DNA of 64,000 bases from the NCBI GenBank assembly GCA_037893245.1, contig JBAIAA010000649.1, forward strand, positions 124,001 through 188,000, written 5' to 3'. Positions 31,964 through 42,722 of the stretch are shown in pieces (position 1 is the first letter of the stretch; every line of letters starts with the position of its first letter). The translations under genes and the position numbers were made by a program. The notes beneath the pieces are model-generated. The model worked only from the letters and a program-made list of their open reading frames with translations. It did not search any database and had not been told where the DNA came from. The stretch is from Crossaster papposus (Eukaryota; Echinodermata; Asteroidea; Velatida; Solasteridae).

Positions 31964-32369
31964 AAATACAAAGAATTATCGGGAATGGGATGGGTTTGGG
32001 AGTATTTTATAGTGGCAAAAATACAACCCCCAAGTCAACTTGGGATGTCGTTAAACTCATCCAGGCGGAAGAGGGAGGTCGTGCGTGATGCATGATTTTT
32101 CCAAATCATATCTCCATGAAATGCACACATGAGACTGTTATTACCAAACTCGCGACAAGCGAGTAGTCGGCGCTATAACTGACTGGGTTTCCCCTGGGAC
32201 ACCGGGGGTACTGCCGGACTGGCGCTGGGCAGCAGCAGCAGCGCCACCAGATTTTGTTGTGGCCAACGGTGGACATTTCCGGAATACGCATGCAGTTCGA
32301 GCAGCACTGTGACCCCTGCACTTCTTACTGCGTCTGGCATTGGCTGGTAGCCAGAGTCTGAATTTTTAC

Positions 32370-32532
32370 AATTTTCGATGCCTAAAAAAAACCCAATAAA
32401 ACGGCGTTTGTTTTCAACCGGCGTCGGGCAGTTGTTCTTGTTGTTCTTGACGCGGGGTTGTTGTTTTTTTAATTAAATTTTATTTTTCGGACCAATTACG
32501 AGATATCTAGCGCAATCATTTTGCGGGATGCA
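32370..32532. repeat. MITE family B fragment, inverse orientation
   Basis: AAAACGGCGTTTGTTTTCAA, CCGGCGTCGGGCAG and GATATCTAGCGCAAT mark a family B segment in reverse. Confidence 0.7.
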
Positions 32533-34472
32533 GTGAATTTCCTTTTTTTGACTATTTTTGAATTAAATTTTCTTCACTTTCGGTGTTTCAGGTGGACAGT
32601 GGCACTAAAGAAACCAACCCCGAGTGACGAGAAACTTGACAACTGTCTTTACTCAATACCTGCTACAGCTCTGCTTTATATAATAGCATGTGATTGGTAT
32701 GACAGATAGTTATTCAGTAGTGTATTAATTATAGCAATATTTCCAAAATTTTTCGAGGGCACTTTAGTTTCAATCAAATGCTTTCAAATTGGGCACAAAC
32801 TTTCTGAAGGTCATTATTCCGATGCCGAATGCCGAAATGAAAGCTCTTTGGCGCGCCAATGACGACCATGTTGCAATCCTAGCATGCATGACTGACCAAA
32901 GTTTATATTTACTTGTGTTTCAAACTGGGTTACTATAGTTACATAAAAATCCCAAAGACCACGTTTGACCCTTTCAAGCGAAATGAGTTTAAGTTATCAC
33001 ATTTCATACCGAGTGGCCAAGGCGATCCAGGGCTAAAATGTTTGGTACAATTTTGTTTTACTTGGGAATACTTTGTACAAGTGCCAAACCTTTTTACATT
33101 TAGGGGTGAAACGAACTAACAAAATAAACTTCTTTTCAAACTTGGCTCCCAGACTACTATTGATAAATGCAGTTTCTCCAGTGTAGCTGAGGAAAATTTA
33201 AATTTTTGGAACCAAAAAAATAATTGCTACCTAAGAGTGTGTTATGAATCAATAATTCATTATCTAAAATCAACATGGCAGATTAGTGATGCTTTTTTAA
33301 TTGTTGTTTGGTCGCCATGGTCACGGGACATCATCGAATTGTTCCTTTTGATCAACAATAAACAGAGTAGATTTTTAATGGATTTATTGCGGACAGTTTG
33401 TTCATAAGTACATTATTTATTTTGGTTATACATTTTGGTTTGACAATGTCGTATTTTTTGGTCCCCCCCCCCCACAAATTACCAGAGTTTATTAGAGACC
33501 CTGCAAGTCCATTACAAGTCCTTCAGTCTCAAGTCAAGCCAATAGCTATTCAAATGAACTGGGGCCAATTTCATAAAACGTGTGTTATGTTACTGACAAG
33601 GCTGGAGAGATTAGATATAAGCTTAAACACCGAGTGGTTTATTGACATCATCGGATCGTTTGCAGGGGAGGTTTAACATATAACACACACTCTACAAGTG
33701 CATACAATTGTGTACGTTGCATACGTATCCAAGGATAGTTGTGCCCTATGAATAAACATAATAGACTTGTGCAAGTCATGTGTCTTATCACAACAACGTG
33801 TAAGCACAAATAATTGCCTAGCTTGAAAATTCATCCTTGTCAAAAACAGGGTTAAAAATCACATGTTCAGGTGATGTGTTATTGTGTGTGAGTGGTTATT
33901 TAGCTGGTTTTTGCTTAGAATGAAAAGAACACGGAGTTTCGGCGGGGAACCTGTTTCTACTGAGCAATACTTTGTTGTGCTAAGCAAATTTGTGTGCTTA
34001 CATGTTTTATGAAATTGGCCCTGTTAACATAAGTATTCTTTTTCCATTTGTTCAACCACTTGCAACTGGCTTTATGAAATGACTGGTGTTACAACTGATA
34101 CTGTATATTAAACCCTGGAGAAATGTCTTATTTCTCCATAATTAAACCAACGGATTATGTATCACCAACCAGTAGTTGTCACAAACATTGACCGATACGG
34201 TATGACTAACTGATACTGTTTTTAACAAATGACTGATAATAGTGTAGTAAAATGTACTATATGCACTATCGTGTTTTTTGTATTTATATTTCGTACCCAC
34301 TGAATAACATATATCAGTTCGAGGGGTGCCAACTTGTCAACTTGATAGCAAAATTAATCAAGCCATGTTTGTGTTAGCCAAGGCCAAGGGTAGTTTCTTG
34401 GTATTTGTATCCTCCACGAATCTCCTTGAAGACGTTTAGGCTCGCGAGGGTGGGCTAGTTTTTAGTTTAAAG

Positions 34473-34573
34473 TTTGAGCTTGGAGGAGAGAAGACGTAAA
34501 CTTGGACTGATTGTGGTCATCATGTCATCGGTCTGGATTGTATCTGCATTGCTGACTGCACTAATTGCTATAG
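34473..34573 (+). CDS. Candidate exon with one transmembrane segment (copy 1)
   Basis: The frame reads LEERRRKLGLIVVIMSSVWI then VSALLTALIAIG and ends at an excellent donor, ATAG|GTACGT. A basic cluster followed by an uninterrupted hydrophobic stretch with a central Trp resembles helix IV of rhodopsin-family GPCRs (R/K-rich loop, then V-W-x-x-S). A weak acceptor (AAAG) is placed at 34472. A lone TM exon of the neighbouring receptor is another possibility, but the basic residues lie on the wrong side for that. The exact same exon is present in the second copy of the duplication. Confidence 0.35.
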
Positions 34574-35399
34574 GTACGTACATAGTAACCATGTTTTGGG
34601 GTGGTTTTTTCTCAGTTGTTATGAGTGGAGTGGTGCCGCGTCCTGGTCTGAAGCATCAAACTTTAAAACAAACGGGGGGTAGTTGGTTAAAGACTAACCT
34701 ATAAACGTATAGACCTGTATACCCATCGCTATATCTTCACGATTATTATTTAATTTATTTCTAAATTTATTATGTTATGTAAAGTGGTTAATTATATGTA
34801 TTTAGTTCTTTTGCTGGGTTGGAAATAAAGTCAAGTCAAGTACGTCATACGTAAATGATACATCTTTTTAAAGCTGAGAACGTAGAGAATTTAAAGAAAA
34901 CCAATTGAAACAATTATTGAGGTGCACGGCTTCCTCCCTTTTCTTTACGTACATTAAGTTGTTGACCCACAAAATGCTAGATCACAATAGCAAAGAATTT
35001 GAAGGCTTGTAAATCGCTGATTTGGTCCGCGTATGCAACTGTTGGCATTATTCACCGCTCTGTCACTGCCCTAACTAAACACGACTTTTATTTTATTTAA
35101 GTAGAGGACGCGCCACACAACCAGTGGTATAAATATAGCCGTAAAAAATGTTTGAGTACTGAACCCATTTCAAATCAAAGTAAAAGATGCCACCTTCTTT
35201 GACCTGACAATAGTCTGTTGAATCAACGTATAAGACCCAAGCCAGATTCGAAACCACAAACGTCCGCCTGTGGGTTATGTTGCCTACCAACTATCTGTTT
35301 CAACAGACGCCACTCTTTTAACGTTTAAATTAAATGCATGCATTCTGTTCCGAGTGTCTTAGGAAGGATACACCATTGGTAGTTGCTTGAATTCAATTC

Positions 35400-35632
35400 A
35401 ATTCAATTTAATTCAACTCAATTTATTCATCATGTCACACACATGAAATGTGATGTCCCTGGTACAGCAGTAACAAAATACACAAATATTAAAATATGCA
35501 CACAAAGGCAATACACAAAACAAATCATTTACTAACGTTACATCTACATGATAACGTACCGGGCCGGGGATGACCGGCAATGGACCTCGCCCTCGGCTCG
35601 GTCCATCACCATTGGTCACCCCCAACCCGGCC
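35400..35632 (-). mobile_element. SINE or LINE 3' end nested in MITE family B (copy 1)
   Basis: Compared with intact family B elements, about 230 bp are inserted between GCTTGAATT and ATCATGAATGGG. Read on the minus strand, the insert has a GC-rich head (GGGCGAGGTCCATTGCCGGT) and ends in TGAATAAATTGAGTTGAATT and (TTGAA)n, a retroposon-like tail. Same insert in copy 2 at about 38351-38583. Confidence 0.6.
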
Positions 35633-35858
35633 CGCCATCATGAATGGGTGGATTTGGGGAGTTGTATTTTATAGTAAATATTTGTAAATATATGTTCGAA
35701 GTTTTACAATCATATATGCAGAGGAAGCAAGAAAAACGGCGTTCATTTTCAACCGGCGTCGGGCAGTAGTTCTTCTGTTGTTGTTTTTGCGATTGGCCTC
35801 TGACGATCGGAAATTTGTTATATAACATTTATTTTAACGGAACAATTATAGAACAAAA

Positions 35859-38801
35859 AAAGTTTATATTTACTTGTGTTTCAAACTGGGTTACTATAGT
35901 TACATAAAAATCCCAAAGACCACGTTTGACCCTTTCAAGCGAAATGAGTTTAAGTTATCACATTTCATACCGAGTGGCCAAGGCGATCCAGGGCTAAAAT
36001 GTTTGGTACAATTTTGTTTTACTTGGGAATACTTTGTACAAGTGCCAAACCTTTTTACATTTAGGGGTGAAACGAACTAACAAAATAAACTTCTTTTCAA
36101 ACTTGGCTCCCAGACTACTATTGATAAATGCAGTTTCTCCAGTGTAGCTGAGGAAAATTTAAATTTTTGGAACCAAAAAAATAATTGCTACCTAAGAGTG
36201 TGTTATGAATCAATAATTCATTATCTAAAATCAACATGGCAGATTAGTGATGCTTTTTTAATTGTTGTTTGGTCGCCATGGTCACGGGACATCATCGAAT
36301 TGTTCCTTTTGATCAACAATAAACAGAGTAGATTTTTAATGGATTTATTGCGGACAGTTTGTTCATAAGTACATTATTTATTTTGGTTATACATTTTGGT
36401 TTGACAATGTCGTATTTTTTGGTCCCCCCCCCCCCCCACAAATTACCAGAGTTTATTAGAGACCCTGCAAGTCCATTACAAGTCCTTCAGTCTCAAGTCA
36501 AGCCAATAGCTATTCAAATGAACTGGGGCCAATTTCATAAAACGTGTGTTATGTTACTGACAAGGCTGGAGAGATTAGATATAAGCTTAAACACCGAGTG
36601 GTTTATTGACATCATCGGATCGTTTGCAGGGGAGGTTTAACATATAACACACACTCTACAAGTGCATACAATAACGTATCCAAGGATAGTTGTGCCCTAT
36701 GAATAAACATAATAGACTTGTGCAAGTCATGTGTCTTATCACAACAACGTGTAAGCACAAATAATTGCCTAGCTTGAAAATTCATCCTTGTCAAAAACAG
36801 GGTTAAAAATCACATGTTCAGGTGATGTGTTATTGTTTGTGAGTGGTTATTTAGCTGGTTTTTGCTTAGAATGAAAAGAACACGGAGTTTCGGCGGGGAA
36901 CCTGTTTCTACTGAGCAATACTTTGTTGTGCTAAGCAAATTTGTGTGCTTACATGTTTTATGAAATTGGCCCTGTTAACATAAGTATTCTTTTTCCATTT
37001 GTTCAACCACTTGCAACTGGCTTTATGAAATGACTGGTGTTACAACTGATACTGTATATTAAACCCTGGAGAAATGTCTTATTTCTCCATAATTAAACCA
37101 ACGGATTATGTATCACCAACCAGTAGTTGTCACAAACATTGACCGATACGGTATGACTAACTGATACTGTTTTTAACAAATGACTGATAATAGTGTAGTA
37201 AAATGTACTATATGCACTATCGTGTTTTTTGTATTTATATTTCGTACCCACTGAATAACATATATCAGTTCGAGGGGTGCCAACTTGTCAACTTGATAGC
37301 AAAATTAATCAAGCCATGTTTGTGTTAGCCAAGGCCAAGGGTAGTTTCTTGGTATTTGTATCCTCCACGAATCTCCTTGAAGACGTTTAGGCTCGCGAGG
37401 GTGGGCTAGTTTTTAGTTTAAAGTTTGAGCTTGGAGGAGAGAAGACGTAAACTTGGACTGATTGTGGTCATCATGTCATCGGTCTGGATTGTATCTGCAT
37501 TGCTGACTGCACTAATTGCTATAGGTACGTACATAGTAACCATGTTTTGGGGTGGTTTTTTCTCAGTTGTTATGAGTGGAGTGGTGCCGCGTCCTGGTCT
37601 GAAGCATCAAACTTTAAAACAAACGGGGGGTAGTTGGTTAAAGACTAACCTATAAACGTATAGACCTGTATACCCATCGCTATATCTTCACGATTATTAT
37701 TTAATTTATTTCTAAATTTATTATGTTACGTAAAGTGGTTAATTATATGTATTTAGTTCTTTTGCTGGGTTGGAAATAAAGTCAAGTCAAGTACGTCATA
37801 CGTAAATGATACATCTTTTTAAAGCTGAGAACGTAGAGAATTTAAAGAAAACCAATTGAAACAATTATTGAGGTGCACGGCTTCCTCCCTTTTCTTTACG
37901 TACATTAAGTTGTTGACCCACAAAATGCTAGATCACAATAGCAAAGAATTTGAAGGCTTGTAAATCGCTGATTTGGTCCGCGTATGCAACTGTTGGCATT
38001 ATTCACCGCTCTGTCACTGCCCTAACTAAACACGACTTTTATTTTATTTAAGTAGAGGACGCGCCACACAACCAGTGGTATAAATATAGCCGTAAAAAAT
38101 GTTTGAGTACTGAACCCATTTCAAATCAAAGTAAAATATGCCACCTTCTTTGACCTGACAATAGTCTGTTGAATCAACGTATAAGACCCAAGCCAGATTC
38201 GAAACCACAAACGTCCGCCTGTGGGTTATGTTGCCTACCAACTATCTGTTTCAACAGACGCCACTCTTTTAACGTTTAAATTAAATGCATGCATTCTGTT
38301 CCGAGTGTCTTAGGAAGGATACACCATTGGTAGTTGCTTGAATTCAATTCAATTCAATTTAATTCAACTCAATTTATTCATCATGTCACACACATGAAAT
38401 GTGATGTCCCTGGTACAGCAGTAACAAAATACACAAATATTAAAATATGCACACAAAGGCAATACACAAAACAAATCATTTACTAACGTTACATCTACAT
38501 GATAACGTACCGGGCCTGGGATGACCGGCAATGGACCTCGCCCTCGGCTCGGTCCATCACCATTGGTCACCCCCAACCCGGCCCGCCATCATGAATGGGT
38601 GGATTTGGGGAGTTGTATTTTATAGTAAATATTTGTAAATATATGTTCGAAGTTTTACAATCATATATGCAGAGGAAGCAAGAAAAACGGCGTTCATTTT
38701 CAACCGGCGTCGGGCAGTAGTTCTTCTGTTGTTGTTTTTGCGATCGGCCTCTGACGATCGGAAATTTGTTATATAACATTTATTTTAACGGAACAATTAT
38801 A
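35859..38801. repeat. 2.95-kb direct tandem duplication, copy 2
   Basis: Second copy of 32898-35850, separated from it by 8 bp. It ends at 38801, where the family B MITE continues to its right end (38912). So the duplicated segment began upstream and its right boundary fell inside that MITE. Confidence 0.97.
37424..37524 (+). CDS. Candidate exon with one transmembrane segment (copy 2)
   Basis: Identical in sequence to the exon at 34473-34573, including the ATAG|GTACGT donor. If both copies were used the transcript would carry two equal exons, which is unlikely to be productive. Confidence 0.33.
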
Positions 38802-38912
38802 TAGTATCTAGCGCAATAATTTTGCTGAATGCCTATACAAATACTTTCAAATAAGTAAGATATTTCTTAATAATTTGGTAGTAAACATTTTCGATATCTG
38901 CAAGTGGTGTAG
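38317..38912. mobile_element. MITE family B with nested retroposon piece
   Basis: Left end AGGAAGGATACACCATTGGT, right end ...ATCTGCAAGTGGTGTAGCAT. This is the complete version of the copy that is cut at 35850. The insert at 38351-38583 is the (TTGAA)n-tailed piece. Confidence 0.75.
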
Positions 38913-39864
38913 CATACCTTTAAACACAATGCAGTATATTTTTTGATTAGTTGTTTGATTAGTCCGATTTTGTATGATCTAAAATTCTTATGAAAGGTTA
39001 CAAATATGCTCAAGTTGATTATTAAAACAACGAACCTAATGAAATATTTTGGGCATCGATTGGTACTGTATATTGGTACTTGTATAATTACAAGACAAAA
39101 AACAGGCTTTTCACAAAAAACTAGATCGGTGCCAAAATGATGAATAAGAAAAATAATGTTTCAAAATAACAGGATCTTTGACAATTTCATAACCGTCCAC
39201 TTCTGAAATGCCCTGGTGGATATGGACCCCTATTGTCCCTCTTTTGTTTTTACTTTATCTTTTTTGGAAGGCCTCCCATAGATTTCGTTCAATCGTGGAC
39301 CCTTTGTTTATGCCCTAACCCAATTTTCTCCAGCCCACAATTGCCGGCGTTTATAATCACACATTTCTGCCCTAACCCAACTCGATGTAGCTATACTCCC
39401 GAGAAGTCGCTATTGTTCCCTTCTTTTATTCCCTTTGCTTGTACTCTATCTTTTCCCCAACAGCTCCCCAAATGTTTTTACAGGAGATTCCCGAGGACAC
39501 GGCTCAGATCCTTTGGGTCCCAAGTCCTCAGTCTGAATGGAAGACCAACTCAAAGATGTGTAAACACGTTCCATCGAGGACCCCCATTGTCCTCCCGTTA
39601 TCCTTCTTTTGTTTGTACTCACTGGTCGTAATCCGGATCTGTGTAAAACAAACGGGTAGATCAACCTATTCCAGGTTATGTGGGGTTCCCCCCCCCCCCC
39701 CCCCTCCCCGAGTGATAGCAGTTTTGTATAGTGACAGCGCTCTCGCCTAATTAAGCTTCAGGCGTCGTCGGTATTTTGCTCAATCCAGTAGTATCTCCAA
39801 GAGGGGGGGGGGGGGGGGTAAGTTTTGTGCATGGAGCGGATACGCATCTTTACGTTTCTGACAG

Positions 39865-40092
39865 GTGTTTCAGAGACGCCTGAACGGCTGGGTCAGCTTC
39901 AACCAAACCTGGCAGGAGTACGCCGAGAGATTCGGGGATCTGACCGGATAATTCTGGCTGGGCAACCAGATGCTGTACAATCTGACTTACATCCTCGGAC
40001 TTCAGACTAGGTGGGAGCTGGTCATCACTCTTCAGGCGTTTGGTGGGGATGAGGCCCGTTTTCGTTATGGAGTTCAAAATGCACTCCTCCAC
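39865..40092 (+). pseudogene. Fibrinogen C-terminal domain (FReD) exon with in-frame stop
   Basis: Acceptor TTTCTGACAG ends at 39864. The frame reads VFQRRLNGWVSFNQTWQEYA, ERFGDLTG, TAA at 39949-39951, then FWLGNQMLYNLTYILGLQTR and WELVITLQAFGGDEARFRYG, to a possible donor at 40093. V-x-Q-R-R-x-x-G-x-V-x-F...G-x-F-G-x-L-x-G-E-F-W-L-G-N is the core motif of fibrinogen-related proteins (ficolin, tenascin, FREPs). The stop replaces the Glu of G-E-F-W-L-G-N, a single-base GAA-to-TAA change. No matching exon carrying the remaining domain was found on either side, so this is a relic or a nonsense allele. Confidence 0.85.
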
Positions 40093-40156
40093 GTACCGTT
40101 ACTGGATTATTGCAGATGGCTTCACTGAAGTGAAGTAGATCAGTTCGGTACTCTTA

Positions 40157-40387
40157 TAGACGATGTGCCCTCTGACGTCACGTGTTTACATCTGTATTCA
40201 GTGATGCGCACCCATCGTGTTTTACATAAAATTTGCTTAAAGAGTGACGTCGCAGGTCAGATCGCCTTTGAATTATGTGACCTCTGATGTCATCTCTTAA
40301 TTAACCAAATTTATGTAAAACATGATTCGTACGCATATTGACGGGCACATTTGAATACAGATGTAAACAGAGGCACATCGTCTATAG
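40157..40387. mobile_element. Inverted-repeat MITE (TATAGACGATGTGCC ends)
   Basis: TATAGACGATGTGCC...TTTACATCTGTATTCA on the left mirrors TGAATACAGATGTAAA...GGCACATCGTCTATA on the right, with further pairing of TTTACATAAA / TTTATGTAAA inside. About 231 bp. Confidence 0.85.
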
Positions 40388-40499
40388 CCTTTCTGACTTT
40401 GCACGTAACACAACATTTCTTGCACTGTTGTCTACTGCCACTATAGGAATGGCCATGAAGTGACTTGGGGAGGGGGGGGGCTGATTTTCACCTGTTTCG

Positions 40500-40765
40500 G
40501 TACTTTTTTAATGTAAAACAACAAAAAAGTACAAAAAGCACTCTCAAAAAGAGTCTTTTCTAAAACTGCCCCTAAAAGAGTAAAATTTAGTTTTTCAGAG
40601 TGAAAACTCCAGTTTCATGAAGGTCAACTCTTAACAAAAGCTGTCCATCAAAAGAGTGAACATTTTACCGTTTGAAGTGGTTTTTACTCTTTTTGAGTAG
40701 TTTTCACTCTGAAAAACTCAATTTCACTGTTTTGGAGCGGTTTTTTATGAGACTCGCTCTTCTTG
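40500..40765. repeat. Inverted repeat rich in AGAGTGAAAACT
   Basis: TTTTTCAGAGTGAAAACTCC at about 40590 is mirrored by AGTTTTCACTCTGAAAAACT at about 40700; AAAAGAGT/ACTCTTTT words recur throughout. Probably a MITE remnant. Confidence 0.55.
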
Positions 40766-42011
40766 CATTTTAGAGAGTACTATAAGGAATACACAGCGAG
40801 TTTGCTAGGTATAAGATTACAAACAGTGTAACTTGTATGCAGAAGATAAGTTTTAACACGTTGTGTTAAAATGCATACGGAATATTACTACATGTAGCAA
40901 TACAAAAATACTATTTGCTTCAAAATAAATAGATAGATACATAGGTAAATAATTGCAACACACACACAAATTATAATATTGCAGTACTTGCAGAAGTTAT
41001 TGGCGACCCCCGCTTTTAGCTCATTCGGGGGCATTTTGGCAAACGGAAGGGAAAAAGGGGGAAAATAAGGAAACGAAAAGTGCCAATAAAAGAAAAGACT
41101 CAAACTCGTTTTTGTTGTACTGTATGCTGTGAATTTCTACAACTGTTTTCTTCTGCATTTTATTGCATTTTCGTTAATTTTCAAATTCCCATTACGAAAC
41201 CCGATTGAAATACAATGTATACTTTAAAATGAAATTTGTAGGTGTAATACGGTCTGTAAAATAAGGTTTAATGAAACGAAATCAATGTTGTCTTGCTCAA
41301 AGATGACCTCGCAATCACAAACCTATTTTTTGGTTTCCAACAAATCGAAACTATTATTTAAACAAATACAGCTTTCTTTTGCACTATCATTCTTTAAAAT
41401 GCAATGGTACGTGACCTACCTAGAATACGGATCAACGTTTAAGGGGAATTCGAGCCATCATCAATCCTTTTATAAAAATGCTAATTTGCTGTAAGTAACT
41501 TTGCGAGTCACTCGTTCACCCGCACAAACTATATACCGTACGCCGCCATGTTTTTTTTACCTCGCTTTATTTGATTATTAATATATAAGATGGCACCCTA
41601 ACAAAGGTCTGTTTCTTTGCTCAACTAGTACATGAACAATTAAACAATACACATTATATAAGTGAAAAGATACACTTCGAAAACAAATCCAACAAATTCC
41701 AAGGATCCATCCTATAATTATGATATTATGATAAATAATATAGTGGCCTTCAAATTATGTAAATGTACGTATCTCTCTTTTGTTTTCGTGGTTTTAATAA
41801 AAATCCAATAACCGATCTCAAACACCCATCATGTATTGATTTTTGGCATTATTTCACCGAGAAATACGTTACAACCACTTTTAGTTTTATCTTGAATTTA
41901 AGGGCGCAGGAAAAACGGGTTGTACGTTCCTTCCTCTGGAGCAGGAATCTAAAAAGGGAGAAAATAGATTTGTTATCGTTTACACATTAATACATAAATA
42001 CGGGTGATTAA
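40766..42011. other. Intergenic stretch without recognisable feature
   Basis: A/T-rich sequence between the FReD pseudo-exon and the 3' end of XDH. Only short random frames are seen. Confidence 0.5.
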
Positions 42012-42377
42012 AGGTAGGATACACCATTTGCAGATATTGAAAATAATCTACTACCGAATTATTAAGAAATATCTTACTTATTAAAAAGTAAATAATGATT
42101 CCAGGCATCCAGCGAAATGATTGCGCTAGATATCCTGTAATTGTTGCGAACAATATAATTTTATAAAGCAAAAACTACGATCGCCGAACGGCAATCACAA
42201 AAAACAAATGCCTGACACCGGTTGAAAACGATTGCCGTTTTTCTTGATTTTTTTCTTTGACATTTATGAATGTAAAACTTTGGACAGGACAGTTAAACGA
42301 TATTTATTATAAAATACACGCCTAAAAATCCACCCATTCGTGATAATTCAAGCAATTACCAATGGTGTATATCCTAC
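42012..42377. mobile_element. MITE family B, full copy downstream of XDH
   Basis: Starts AGGTAGGATACACCATTTGC directly after TTAA (42008-42011) and ends ACCAATGGTGTATATCCTAC then CT, followed by TTAC instead of TTAA. Confidence 0.85.
42303..42308 (-). terminator. Candidate XDH poly(A) signal inside the MITE
   Basis: TTTATT on the plus strand gives AATAAA on the XDH strand about 200 nt past the stop codon. It is the nearest canonical hexamer noticed and lies within the family B MITE. Confidence 0.4.
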
Positions 42378-42509
42378 CTTACACAATTACCAAATTTGAA
42401 ATTTATAGTATCCGTTATGCTCTTTGACTGTTTCCCCTGGGTACCCATGTTCTGTTAAAAACTTGTAAGAGTAGCAGTTAATCTTCCAGCGGGACAACCG
42501 TTTTGCTAT

Positions 42510-42722
42510 TTAGTTATTTGTTATTTGGGTGTTAACCTGTTTATTAGTATTAACCTGTTGAGTGAACTGGTCTTGGCATGCCATGCGGATTCTCTCCGCT
42601 GTGGCTGGACTGTCCAGACGAAAAGCTTGAGGGATACCAGCATCCTCCCTGGCTGACTGGATGGCATCCTTGATAGCAAAGAAGACGGAAGCTGCGAGGA
42701 ACAAGGGAGGTTCTCCAATAGC
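42510..42722 (-). CDS. XDH: XDH terminal exon
   Basis: Acceptor TTATGTAG, then [40 protein letters not shown] and a tail CQDQFTQQ...ITNN before TAA. The Glu in GEPP is the catalytic base (bovine Glu1261). The last 14 residues are Asn/Gln-rich and unlike the usual C-VTGVPE...W end of vertebrate XDH. Confidence 0.95.
   Translation of the reverse strand, partial: AIGEPPLFLAASVFFAIKDAIQSAREDAGIPQAFRLDSPATAERIRMACQDQFTQQVNTNKQVNTQITNN

Larger units (their letters stand above)
32898..35850. repeat. 2.95-kb direct tandem duplication, copy 1
   Basis: The sequence from 32898 is repeated from 35859 with only scattered substitutions and two length changes: a longer poly-C near 36423 and about 13 bp lost near 36670. 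It contains a fragment with TTGGCTCCCAGACTA (foldback-element end), a candidate membrane-segment exon (34473-34573) and the left part of a MITE family B copy cut off at 35850. Confidence 0.97.

Noticed and set aside
32913..33119. 68-codon ORF and its copy at 35874-36080
   Set aside because: Overlaps a dispersed repeat related to the foldback element at 46277-47013; no coding character.
32898..38801. Duplicated copies as LTRs of a retrotransposon
   Set aside because: No TG...CA ends, no primer-binding site, no gag/pol, and only 8 bp between copies.
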